A stretch of 64,000 bases of DNA. Source: Candidatus Roizmanbacteria bacterium. GTDB taxonomy: Bacteria; Patescibacteriota; Microgenomatia; UBA1406; GWC2-37-13. The notes under the pieces were generated by a model, which worked only from the letters and a program-made list of their open reading frames with translations, was not told where the DNA came from and searched no databases. Both the position numbers and the translations under genes were made by a program. Positions 10,187-18,907 of the stretch are shown piece after piece (the first letter of the stretch is position 1; each line of letters opens with the position of its first letter). The stretch is taken from assembly GCA_016215445.1 (NCBI GenBank), contig JACRJL010000003.1, forward strand, positions 466,924 to 530,923, read 5' to 3'.

Positions 10187-10258
10187 GTCAGCATAGCTCA
10201 GCGGTAGAGCAATCGTTTCATAAGCGATAGGTCACAGGTTCGAATCCTGTTGCTGACA
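10187..10258 (+). tRNA. tRNA with CAU anticodon (elongator Met or Ile2)
   Basis: Acceptor GTCAGCA/TGCTGAC, anticodon loop TTCATAA, T-arm ACAGG-TTCGAAT-CCTGT; lacks initiator features. Confidence 0.93.
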
Positions 10259-10296
10259 CAAGAAAATTAAGAATTAAAAGTTTATAATTAAGAATT

Positions 10297-10848
10297 ATGA
10301 AAAAATTGACTCTCGAGGATATTATTCTCAAATTAAAAGACAAAGTATTTGTCCAGGACTATTCTAAGAAAAGGATGATTGAGGGTGTAAAAACAGTTGA
10401 AGTCAAGAGATTCGTCGGTGAAGACGGTACTTTTGAAGAATTGACCCGAATTTCCGTCGACGGCAGCCTTGATGGATTTCCAGAGTTTAAATTGAGGCAG
10501 ATTAACCGGTCAAAAATCTTACCAGGAGGGGTCAAAGCCTGGCACATTCATTTTAATCAGGAAGACGTATGGTATGTTCCGCCGGAAGACCACATGATTT
10601 TGGGTCTTTGGGACCTGCGTAACGATTCTGACAGCAAAGACCTGAAAATGAGAATTGTGATGGGAGCGGGGACTTCTAAGTTAGTTTATGTTCCTCGAGG
10701 CGTTGCTCATGGTGTTGTTAACGCCGGCAAAAAAACTGGTACAATAATCTATTTCGTGAACATGCAGTTTAACCCCAAAGAGCCTGATGAAAAGAGGCTT
10801 GCTTGGGATGCCACCGGGGCTGATTTCTGGATTCCCGAAAAAGGCTAA
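10297..10848 (+). CDS. dTDP-4-dehydrorhamnose 3,5-epimerase/RmlC-like cupin
   Basis: Cupin motifs GGVKAWHIHFNQEDVWYV and YVPRGVAHGVVN. Confidence 0.8.
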   Translation: MKKLTLEDIILKLKDKVFVQDYSKKRMIEGVKTVEVKRFVGEDGTFEELTRISVDGSLDGFPEFKLRQINRSKILPGGVKAWHIHFNQEDVWYVPPEDHMILGLWDLRNDSDSKDLKMRIVMGAGTSKLVYVPRGVAHGVVNAGKKTGTIIYFVNMQFNPKEPDEKRLAWDATGADFWIPEKG

Positions 10849-10849
10849 T

Positions 10850-11071
10850 CTATTCAAGATTAATTTCCCCAAGCGTTTTTCTAAAATCCTCAATGTCTTC
10901 TTTGAACAGAATTATTGAGTATCTTTTACTTTGTTTAGTTTCTTTATCAAATCTGGACTCAGTTATTTTGAGATAGTTGCTGTTGTTTATTGCCTTGTAA
11001 ACATCAAAGAAAATTGTTTTCCCTTTTAATTTTAATATCTGCCCGGAAATCTTTTGTTTTTGATTGTCCAT
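10850..11071 (-). CDS. Small PUR-alpha/DUF3276-like protein
   Basis: KTIFFDVYKAINNSNYLKITESRFDKETKQSKRYSIILFKEDIEDFRKTL; start MDNQKQK chosen from perfect Shine-Dalgarno AGGAGGTGAT. Confidence 0.55.
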   Translation of the reverse strand: MDNQKQKISGQILKLKGKTIFFDVYKAINNSNYLKITESRFDKETKQSKRYSIILFKEDIEDFRKTLGEINLE

Positions 11072-11249
11072 GATTATCACCTCCTTTCCATAAATTATTT
11101 TTATCTAATCAAAACCATTTAATCTGTTTGATTTTCGATGTTTGACAATCATTATGGACAGGATAATATCCCGTCCCTACCATGTCTATGGATTATGGTC
11201 TACATTAAAGGATTTTTAGCAGACTACAATAACAAATTTTTCCCGAAGT

Positions 11250-11486
11250 CTATCCTACGTCTGGTTCACCGGGAAGATTGATAAATTGATCTTGTCTCCT
11301 AATCCCAGGTTTCAAGCCATTCTTTGGATTACAAGTATCGCAAATGATTGGTAGTTTATTTTGTTTTAATCCCCGAGCTTTATTAAAATCGTCTCCCTTA
11401 AGCAAAATAAAATACCCGCATCTATTACATTTAAACCAACCCGAAGGGAACTCTTTATTGTTTATTGTTTTATTTTCTATTGACAT
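11250..11486 (-). CDS. Small zinc-ribbon protein, immediately downstream of the ammonia-lyase
   Basis: Two CxxC pairs (KCNRCGY...ICDTCNP); starts directly after the ammonia-lyase stop. Confidence 0.6.
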   Translation of the reverse strand: MSIENKTINNKEFPSGWFKCNRCGYFILLKGDDFNKARGLKQNKLPIICDTCNPKNGLKPGIRRQDQFINLPGEPDVG

Positions 11487-11487
11487 A

Positions 11488-13023
11488 TTATTTGAGTTTT
11501 CCGATGACGGATTCCGCGGTTTCTAATATCAGATAGTTACGGATTAAAGGCACCATTTTTTCTATGTCCAAGTAAAAAGCGCGGTCTTCTGTAATCTCCG
11601 GACTGACTGATCTGACCAATTTATAGACAGCCTGAAAAGTTTTTGACGGTTTTACAGGTTTTCTAAATTCATAAGCCTGACAGGTCGCCAAAAGTTGGAT
11701 AGCGACGACAGCTTCTGTATTTTTTATAATCTCCCGGGCTTTTCTGGCGGCAATGGTGCCGAATGAGACGTGGTCTTCTTGGTTTCCGGAAACAGGAATC
11801 GAATCAACACTGGCAGGACCCGCAAGAATTTTATTCTCCGAGACTAACGCCGCCTGGGTATATTGTGAAATCATTAGTCCCGAGTCCAACCCGGCGCTTT
11901 TTACCAAAAAAGCAGGTAGGTCTTTGGAACAGGCAGGATCCATCAAGTTATTTGTCTGCCTTTCGGAAATGTTTCCCAAATCAGTAATAATAATTCCCAG
12001 AAGATCCTGGGTGTAACCAATCGGTGCGCCATGAAAGTTAGCCCCTGTTCGGCAGATCTTTTCCTTTGTATAAAAAATCGGATTGTCGGCAACGGCATTC
12101 ATTTCAATCTCAGTGATTTTTCGGATATAGTCCATCGCGTCTCGGCAGGCCCCGGCCACTTGCGGTACAGATCTAAGTGAGTATGCGTTTTGGACGTTTT
12201 TTTTCGGCCTTTTCATCAATTCGCTTCCACTAAACAGTTTTCTAAGATTGGCAGCAGAATCGTTTTGTCCCTTAAAAGGTCTGACTTCGTTATATTCCTT
12301 GCTGTAGGGAGTTTCTACACAGTTCAAAACATCAATAGTCATACTACAGACAATTTCTGTCTGTTTTATTAGTCTTTCTGTATCGTAAATATTGAAGGCG
12401 GCGATTGCGGTCATGAATTGAGACCCATTCATAATTGCCAGTCCTTCCCGGTAGGCAAGAGGTACCGGTTTTATACCGGCTTTTTTCATGGCAATATCGC
12501 CGGGCAGAATCTTTCCTTGGAAATAAGCCTTGCCTTCTCCTATCACAACCAGCCCCATTTGTGACAATGGAGCCAGATCGCCTGATGTTCCGACAGAACC
12601 TTTTTCATAGAATGCCGGAGTGACTCCTTTATTTAACATTTCAACAAAAGTGTTAAAAAGAATTGTTCTGACTCCGGAATAACCTTTGGCAAAGACGTTT
12701 AATCTAAGTAATAAAGTGGCCTTGGCAATTTCCTCTTCGACAATTTTTCCATAACCCGAAGAGTGGGCGCGAAGCATCCTTGTGGAAAGCTCTCCGGCTT
12801 TTTCTTTGGAAATAGTGACATTTCCGAATCCGCCGATGCCCGTATTTAAGCCATACATGACGTCGCCCCGCTCCAGCATTTCCGCGATGGCGTTCCAGTT
12901 GTCATTAATTTTTTTTATAACTTGGGGAGGAATAATTACTTTGGCATTATCGCGGGCGACAGCCACTACCTGTTCAACTGTTAAATCGTTGCCCGTCAAG
13001 AAAACTTTATCTATTTTTTTCAT
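11488..13023 (-). CDS. hutH: Histidine/aromatic amino acid ammonia-lyase (MIO family)
   Basis: 511 aa; YGLNTGIGGFG, GSVGTSGDLAPLSQMGLVVIGEG, LNGSQ-type MNGSQFM, QDxxS-type NQEDHVSFG; substrate specificity not established. Confidence 0.88.
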   Translation of the reverse strand: MKKIDKVFLTGNDLTVEQVVAVARDNAKVIIPPQVIKKINDNWNAIAEMLERGDVMYGLNTGIGGFGNVTISKEKAGELSTRMLRAHSSGYGKIVEEEIAKATLLLRLNVFAKGYSGVRTILFNTFVEMLNKGVTPAFYEKGSVGTSGDLAPLSQMGLVVIGEGKAYFQGKILPGDIAMKKAGIKPVPLAYREGLAIMNGSQFMTAIAAFNIYDTERLIKQTEIVCSMTIDVLNCVETPYSKEYNEVRPFKGQNDSAANLRKLFSGSELMKRPKKNVQNAYSLRSVPQVAGACRDAMDYIRKITEIEMNAVADNPIFYTKEKICRTGANFHGAPIGYTQDLLGIIITDLGNISERQTNNLMDPACSKDLPAFLVKSAGLDSGLMISQYTQAALVSENKILAGPASVDSIPVSGNQEDHVSFGTIAARKAREIIKNTEAVVAIQLLATCQAYEFRKPVKPSKTFQAVYKLVRSVSPEITEDRAFYLDIEKMVPLIRNYLILETAESVIGKLK

Positions 13024-13047
13024 AAGTTTTTAATAATTTATAACCAC

Positions 13048-13071
13048 AAAAAAACCCGCCTCGTCGACGGG
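13048..13071 (-). terminator. Leader terminator (attenuator) upstream of hutH
   Basis: Minus-strand CCCGTC-GACGA-GGCGGG hairpin (6 bp, one G-U) followed by T7. Confidence 0.7.
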
Positions 13072-13096
13072 GTAGAGAATTAATGTTAAATATTAA

Positions 13097-13168
13097 TTAC
13101 ATAAAAGCTGACCCCGCCTGAGGCAGGGAATGATGCGAATTTAAGTTCGTCAAGTTTATCAAGTTCAT
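13097..13168 (-). CDS. Putative leader peptide MNLINLTNLNSHHSLPQAGSAFM upstream of hutH
   Basis: 24-codon ORF with tandem His codons directly before hairpin CCTGCC-TCA-GGCGGG; stop precedes an AT hairpin. Confidence 0.45.
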   Translation of the reverse strand: MNLINLTNLNSHHSLPQAGSAFM

Positions 13169-13186
13169 AAATTTATAAAGACATTT

Positions 13187-13204
13187 ATATTAACGTGTTA
13201 ATAT
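13187..13204. promoter_or_regulatory. 18-bp palindrome, putative TrpR-family operator between hutH and the first yerC/trpR-like gene
   Basis: ATATTAACGTGTTAATAT; overlaps the predicted hutH start site; 13/18 identical to the palindrome at 19265-19282. Confidence 0.5.
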
Positions 13205-13231
13205 GATAATATACAATTATTTATTTGTCAA
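13203..13231 (-). promoter_or_regulatory. Putative hutH promoter TTGACA-N17-TATCAT
   Basis: Minus strand -35 at 13226-13231, -10 at 13203-13208. Confidence 0.6.
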
Positions 13232-13247
13232 GTGATATAATTTATAT

Positions 13248-13535
13248 ATGAATAAATTTATTTCCTATAAACCGAAAAACGACAAAGAGAAGTTTTTAGC
13301 AAAGTCATTTTTGAAGTTAAAAACAGAACAGGAAGTGGCTAATTTTTTGAGAGATTTATTGACGATAAAAGAAATAGAAGAATTTTCGAATAGACTCGAA
13401 ATGGCGAGGCTTCTTAAAAAGGGATTATCTTACAAAGCAATCGCTAAAAAGCTCAAAGTTTCGACGACGACAGTTACCCGTACGGCTCACTGGTTGTTTA
13501 GAGGTTGTGGAGGTTATGAAAAGGTTTTGAAATAA
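13248..13535 (+). CDS. TrpR/YerC-YecD family transcriptional regulator (copy 1)
   Basis: EVANFLRDLLTIKEIEEFSNRLEMARLLKKGLSYKAIAKKLKVSTTTVTRTAHWL: TrpR-superfamily helix-turn-helix. Confidence 0.88.
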   Translation: MNKFISYKPKNDKEKFLAKSFLKLKTEQEVANFLRDLLTIKEIEEFSNRLEMARLLKKGLSYKAIAKKLKVSTTTVTRTAHWLFRGCGGYEKVLK

Positions 13536-13536
13536 A

Positions 13537-14745
13537 TTACTTCCAATCCGGTTTATAATATTTTCTTCCCCTTAAATTTTTTGGTAGGTACTCTTGTTCT
13601 ATTTTTCTTCCGGTTTCGCGCTCCACTTTCCACGGATAGCGGATATGACCTTGGCCGTAACCCAAAGATTTCATCACTTTATTTGGTGCGTTTCTCAAAT
13701 GGAGAGGGATCGGGTCGAGATTTTCCTCGTCTATATCATAGAGCGCTTGTGAGATTCCGTTGACAACAGAGGTAGATTTTTTTGCAGTAGCGAGATACGA
13801 TGCCGTTTGAGCCAAGATCAACGAAGCTTCCGGCCAGCCGATCATATGGCAGGCTTGCATGGCTGAAGTAGCCACGACTAAAGCGGTCGGCTGGGCATTG
13901 CCGATGTCTTCACTGGCAAAGATTACCATCCGTCTGGCGATAAAAAGAGGATCTTCTCCGGCTTTTATCATACGGGCAAGATAGTGTAATGTGGCGTCTG
14001 GATCCGAACCCCTCATCGATTTTATAAAAGCGGAAATCGTATCATAGTGCCAGTCGCCTTTTTTGTCGTAGTAGATGGCTTTTCTTTGGACAGCCTCTTC
14101 GGCGACTTTCAGAGTAATCTTTTTGGACAATGAAGCCGCCAATTCAATGGCGTTTATGGCTGTTCGGGCGTCGCCGTTGGCGGTTTTGACGAAATGAATT
14201 AAAGCCTCTTTGTTCCAGTCGTGTTTAGGATAAAGCTTGATCGCCCTTTTGACAATTGTTTCTATTTCTTTTTCAGCCAATGCATATAAAACATAAATTT
14301 GACTTCGGGAAACTAGGGGAGCAATGACTTCGAAGCCCGGATTTTCGGTTGTTGCTCCGATTAAAGTGATCGTGCCATCTTCAACATAAGGGAGAAAAGC
14401 ATCTTGTTGAGCTTTATTGAATCTGTGGATTTCATCTACAAAAAGGACAGTTGTCTTTTGAAATAATCCGTAGTTTTTTTTGGCTTCGGCAATAATTCTT
14501 CTGACTTCAGCGACTCCGCCTCCGGCGACTGCTGAAAAAGGGACAAAATTCGCTTCAATATAGTTGGCAATAATTCTTGCTAAGGTAGTTTTTCCAGTTC
14601 CGGGCGGTCCCCAGAAAACCATGGAGACGACTTTTTTATTTTCAATCATTCTTCTTACAGGTTTTCCTTTGCCGACCAAGTGTTCCTGCCCGACGAACTG
14701 ATCTAAAGTTTTCGGTCGCATCCTGTCTGCCAGTGGAGTGTCCAT
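13537..14745 (-). CDS. rarA: Replication-associated recombination protein A (MgsA/RarA AAA+ ATPase)
   Basis: DTPLADRMRPKTLDQFVGQEHLVG, GPPGTGKTTLARIIA, VLFVDEIHRFNKAQQDAFLPYVE. Confidence 0.95.
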   Translation of the reverse strand: MDTPLADRMRPKTLDQFVGQEHLVGKGKPVRRMIENKKVVSMVFWGPPGTGKTTLARIIANYIEANFVPFSAVAGGGVAEVRRIIAEAKKNYGLFQKTTVLFVDEIHRFNKAQQDAFLPYVEDGTITLIGATTENPGFEVIAPLVSRSQIYVLYALAEKEIETIVKRAIKLYPKHDWNKEALIHFVKTANGDARTAINAIELAASLSKKITLKVAEEAVQRKAIYYDKKGDWHYDTISAFIKSMRGSDPDATLHYLARMIKAGEDPLFIARRMVIFASEDIGNAQPTALVVATSAMQACHMIGWPEASLILAQTASYLATAKKSTSVVNGISQALYDIDEENLDPIPLHLRNAPNKVMKSLGYGQGHIRYPWKVERETGRKIEQEYLPKNLRGRKYYKPDWK

Positions 14746-14972
14746 ATTATTGAACTATTGTTCACCATTATGATAGAGGAGTGGTTTTTGAAAATCAAGA
14801 GGATATCGTTCGGAGTCAAATTTTTTATTCGAACGTATTCACTTACCTCAGAAACTATAATTTACTCAAAGTCTATTTTATTTGGTATTTTTTGGATGGT
14901 GGTTGTACTTGAGGGGCGCTCAGACGTTCTCAAAAAAATTTAATTCCTCACTTGCTATAATTAATAATTATA

Positions 14973-15500
14973 ATGAAAATAATTGATCTTTCGCAGATTC
15001 TTTATGATCACATGCCGGTTTATCCGGGAGATCCCGATGTAATTATTAAAAAAGTATTTTCTTTTGAAAAGAATGGGTGGAACATGAACAGGATTGAGAT
15101 AAATTCCCACGACGGAACACACGTCAATATTCCTATTCATGGGACAAAGAATGGCAGGAATCTTGATACTTATTCAATAGATGATTTTATCGGAGAGTCA
15201 CATCTTTACAGTAATGAAAAAGATATCCAAAAAGATTGCGGTTTGATATTTTACAGTGTTCCATTAGACTGGAAAATAGCTAGAAAAATTGCTGTAATTA
15301 AACCAAAGTTTATCGGCTTATCAGATAAATTTGAATTTGATATAGAAATAGAGAAATTTCTATTAGATAAAGAAATAATTTCTTACGAAAGACTGGAAAA
15401 CTGTCAAAAACTTCCTAAAAAATTTATATTTTATGGAGTTCCTCTTAAAATAAAAGAAGCCGATGGTTCACCAGTTCGTGCTTTTGCCACTTATGAATAA
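14973..15500 (+). CDS. Cyclase/arylformamidase (KynB-like) family protein
   Basis: DLSQILYDHMPVYPGDP and NSHDGTHVNIPIH metal-binding motif (HxGTHxDxP family; here N replaces D). Confidence 0.75.
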   Translation: MKIIDLSQILYDHMPVYPGDPDVIIKKVFSFEKNGWNMNRIEINSHDGTHVNIPIHGTKNGRNLDTYSIDDFIGESHLYSNEKDIQKDCGLIFYSVPLDWKIARKIAVIKPKFIGLSDKFEFDIEIEKFLLDKEIISYERLENCQKLPKKFIFYGVPLKIKEADGSPVRAFATYE

Positions 15501-16095
15501 AATAAAATTTATCTATTTTGACATCGGCGGGGTGATGAATGATTGGAGCGATTATTTTAAAAGTGCCGCAAAAAAACACGGAATTACTGTCGAAGATATA
15601 AACAGCGTTTGGGGAGAAATGGACGATGATATTACTCGAGGAAAAAAAGGACCTAAAGATTATTGGCAAAGAGTGGTTAAAAAATTTAATTTAATAGATG
15701 CCGATGATTTTGATTTTTTGGAAAGCTGGATAAGCGACTACAGACCAAGACTTGAAATTCACGAATTAGCCCGGAAAGTTTCTAAGAAATATGAGATTGG
15801 ATTAATATCTAATTTATATAATGGCATGTTTCCCAGGTTATTAGAGTTAGGAATCGTCGCCGATTTAGATTACTCCGTGGTAATTCTTTCGAATGAAATA
15901 GGTCTTAATAAAAAAGATAAAGAGATTTTTAAAATCGCTACAAAAAAAGCCGGCGTCAAACCAAGTGAAATTCTTTTAATCGATGACAGGAAAGACTTTC
16001 TTGAAAACGCCAAAAGTCTCGGTTGGCATACCTTTTGGTTGGACGGAAAGGACGTGAAAGGTTCTGTTAAAAAACTAGAGAAACTTCTACTTTAA
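15493..16095 (+). CDS. HAD-superfamily hydrolase
   Basis: FIYFDIGGVMNDW, VVILSNEIGLNKKDKEIFKIATKKAGVKPSEILLIDDRKDFLENAKSLGW; start inside the end of the cyclase ORF. Confidence 0.88.
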   Translation: MNKIKFIYFDIGGVMNDWSDYFKSAAKKHGITVEDINSVWGEMDDDITRGKKGPKDYWQRVVKKFNLIDADDFDFLESWISDYRPRLEIHELARKVSKKYEIGLISNLYNGMFPRLLELGIVADLDYSVVILSNEIGLNKKDKEIFKIATKKAGVKPSEILLIDDRKDFLENAKSLGWHTFWLDGKDVKGSVKKLEKLLL

Positions 16096-16099
16096 TTAA

Positions 16100-17563
16100 T
16101 TAAAGTAAGCCCATTTTATGTTTAACTTCTTTGACTGTTTCTCTAGCAATTCTGTGAGCTCGTTCTGCGCCGTCCCTTATCACCTCGTCAACGTATTTCT
16201 GATCAGCGGATATCTTTGCTCTTCTTTCCTGGAAAGGCTTGAGTTCCTTGTAAATCGCTTCGGCAATCCTGTCTTTTAACTCCACAAATTGGAGAGATTT
16301 ATCTTGATATGATTTTTTGAATCCCTCAACTTCGCTCGGAATAAATAGTTGAGCGAATATAAAAAGCGTTTTAAGTCCTGGTGACATTTCGCCTCCGGCC
16401 GCAGTTGCCGTCGGAACCGAACGGATTTTTTTCCTTATTTTTTCGAGCGAATCGGTTAAATTTATAAAACTATTGACGACTGTTTTGCTCATTTTTCCCT
16501 CTCCAGTCAAAGAAGGAATATATTCTCCTTTAGTGGCAAAACGTACTGGTTCGGGAAAATCTGTGCCATAAAGCTGGTTCATTTTGCGAGCTATTTCTCT
16601 AGCCACTTCCAAATGCGGTTCTTGGTCGATTCCGACAGGGACAAGTCCTGCCTTATAAATGAGAATGTCTGATGCCATAAGAACAGGGTAGTTTAATAAT
16701 GCCATTGTATTTGCATCAGGATGTTGTTTCACTTTATCTTTATAAGTAGGTAAGTGTTGCATTCTGGCGATTGTGACTACCGAGGAAAAGTAAAACGCCA
16801 ATTCAATGTGTTCGGGAACTTCTGACTGATAGATGATGATGCTTTTTTTTGGATCAAGTCCGGCTGCCAGATAATCGATAATAATTTCCCGTTTATTTTT
16901 GGCCAAGGCATTTTTGTCATAAGGCGTAGTGATCGAGTGGACGTCGACAACACAGTAGACGGTTTCATACTCGCCTGATTTCTCAAGCTCGAGAAACCCC
17001 TTGACTGCACCCAAATAATTTCCCAAATGCAGTCTGCCCGTGGCCCTGATTCCCGAAAAAACTCTTTTTACAGAAGTTGAATGGGATTTTTCCTGTTCAA
17101 TAGGCACTGTGACGTCGACAACTTCTACACCTGGCAGTTTCTTAAGATCTTCGGAAAGGCATTGAAAGGTATAGTTCAGACTACCTGTACCGCCCAAAAT
17201 ATATTTCTTGCCAAAAACTTCTTTGTCTATATAGGTTTTGAGATTTGGGACATAAAATCGGGCTGTTCCGATTTCAAGTCCGGTCACTTTAGAAAATTCT
17301 TCTGGGGTAGCGATTCTTAAAGATTCAATTCCCAATAATTTTTTTATTTTTTTGAAGGATATTTTTGTGACATCTCTTCTCAAAACAGCTATGAAATCAT
17401 CGTCGGCCTTCATGATCAACGTCGCCACACTGTCGTCAAGAGTATAACCAAGATGATTGACAACCTGAGCGGCTTCGACAAGAGGCGGGTGTTCAAGAAC
17501 CTTATTTTTTATTCCCAGCTCCTCCATTTTTTTACAATAGTCCAAAACAATTTTGTCTGTCAT
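16100..17563 (-). CDS. trpS: Tryptophanyl-tRNA synthetase with N-terminal YbaK/prolyl-tRNA-deacylase-like domain
   Basis: YbaK-like N-terminus (VLEHPPLVEAAQVVNHLGYTLDDSVATLIMKADDDFIAVLRRDV...GTGSLNYTF), then TrpRS: FSGIRATGRLHLGNYLGAV, VPVGIDQEPHLEVARE, GEGKMSKT. Confidence 0.9.
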   Translation of the reverse strand: MTDKIVLDYCKKMEELGIKNKVLEHPPLVEAAQVVNHLGYTLDDSVATLIMKADDDFIAVLRRDVTKISFKKIKKLLGIESLRIATPEEFSKVTGLEIGTARFYVPNLKTYIDKEVFGKKYILGGTGSLNYTFQCLSEDLKKLPGVEVVDVTVPIEQEKSHSTSVKRVFSGIRATGRLHLGNYLGAVKGFLELEKSGEYETVYCVVDVHSITTPYDKNALAKNKREIIIDYLAAGLDPKKSIIIYQSEVPEHIELAFYFSSVVTIARMQHLPTYKDKVKQHPDANTMALLNYPVLMASDILIYKAGLVPVGIDQEPHLEVAREIARKMNQLYGTDFPEPVRFATKGEYIPSLTGEGKMSKTVVNSFINLTDSLEKIRKKIRSVPTATAAGGEMSPGLKTLFIFAQLFIPSEVEGFKKSYQDKSLQFVELKDRIAEAIYKELKPFQERRAKISADQKYVDEVIRDGAERAHRIARETVKEVKHKMGLL

Positions 17564-17571
17564 ATTTTTAA

Positions 17572-18879
17572 TTATAACTTATGGTGTAAAAATTTGTCAT
17601 AGCCGTTGAGGTCCAAAAGTCCGTGGCCGGAAAGATTGAAAAGAATCACTTTTTTCTTTCCCTCATTGCGGGCTTTGACTGCCTCGTCCATGACTGCTTT
17701 AATGGCGTGACTTGATTCGGGCGCGGGAACAATGCCTTCGGTTCGGGCAAAGTCGATTCCTGCCTGAAAGACCGGTTTTTGATCATGAGCAACAGTTTCC
17801 ATTAACTTCTCGTTATAAATAAACGAGATCAAAGGCGCCATGCCGTGATACCTTAATCCTCCGGCGTGGATCGGTGAAGGGACAAAACCGCTGCCCAAGG
17901 TATACATTTTCAAAAGGGGCGTCATCTGGGCAGTGTCGCCAAAGTCGTATTCGTATTTTCCCTTGGTCAGGGTCGGACAGGAAGCCGGTTCAACTCCGAC
18001 AAACCTGATTTTCCTTTTTTCTCTCAGTTTGTCAACCAGGAAAGGAAAAGCAATGCCGGCAAAGTTGCTGCCTCCGCCGACACAGCCTATGATGATATCA
18101 GGATATTCTCCAGCCTTTTTCATCTGTTTTTTCGCCTCCAGTCCTACTATAGTTTGATGTAGTAAGACATGATTTAATACACTTCCTAAGGAATATTTAT
18201 AGCCCTTATTTTTGACAACAGTTTCCAAAGCCTCGCTGATCGCAATCCCCAATGATCCTGGATGTTTTTCATCTGTTTTCAATACTTTTTTTCCGAATTC
18301 CGTTTTATCAGACGGGCTGGCAAAGACTTCGGCGCCGTATGTTTCCATGACGGTTTTACGAAACGGTTTTTGGTCGAAACTGACTCTCACCATGTAAACA
18401 ACCAGTCTCATTTCAAAAAAGTTGGTTGCCAGGGCAAGAGCCGATCCCCACTGGCCGGCTCCGGTTTCCGTCGCCAAAGTTTTCACGCCCTCTTTTTTGT
18501 TATAGTAAGCCTGAGCGATTGCTGTATTTAATTTATGAGCTCCGGTTGGAGATGCGCCTTCATATTTATAATAAATATGAGCCGGCGTGTCCAAAAACTT
18601 TTCCAGACGATGTGCCCGGATAAGGGGAGTCGGCCGATAGAGTTTATAAAGTTCCCTGACTTCTTCGGGAATTTTAATTTTTTCCTCAAGTGACACTTCC
18701 TGTTTGATCAATTCCATTGGAAAAATTGCGGATAAATCTGCCGGTCCGATAGGCTGTTTGGTGACAGGATTTAAAGGCGGATCTGGAAGTTTCTTCAGGT
18801 ACTTGTTTAGATAATAAGAAATATTAAGATAATACTCAGGTATTTCTGAGTCTGATAATGTGATTTTTGTGTTTTTCAT
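17572..18879 (-). CDS. trpB: Tryptophan synthase beta chain, TrpB2-like
   Basis: [61 protein letters not shown]; start [10 protein letters not shown] chosen because the longer ORF start lies in the leader terminator. Confidence 0.92.
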   Translation of the reverse strand: MKNTKITLSDSEIPEYYLNISYYLNKYLKKLPDPPLNPVTKQPIGPADLSAIFPMELIKQEVSLEEKIKIPEEVRELYKLYRPTPLIRAHRLEKFLDTPAHIYYKYEGASPTGAHKLNTAIAQAYYNKKEGVKTLATETGAGQWGSALALATNFFEMRLVVYMVRVSFDQKPFRKTVMETYGAEVFASPSDKTEFGKKVLKTDEKHPGSLGIAISEALETVVKNKGYKYSLGSVLNHVLLHQTIVGLEAKKQMKKAGEYPDIIIGCVGGGSNFAGIAFPFLVDKLREKRKIRFVGVEPASCPTLTKGKYEYDFGDTAQMTPLLKMYTLGSGFVPSPIHAGGLRYHGMAPLISFIYNEKLMETVAHDQKPVFQAGIDFARTEGIVPAPESSHAIKAVMDEAVKARNEGKKKVILFNLSGHGLLDLNGYDKFLHHKL

Positions 18880-18907
18880 AAAATTTATTAAATAATTTAT
18901 AACCATT

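Noticed and set aside
11753-12016. Plus-strand ORFs opposite hutH (87 and 74 aa)
   Set aside because: Overlap each other and the confident hutH; shadow ORFs.
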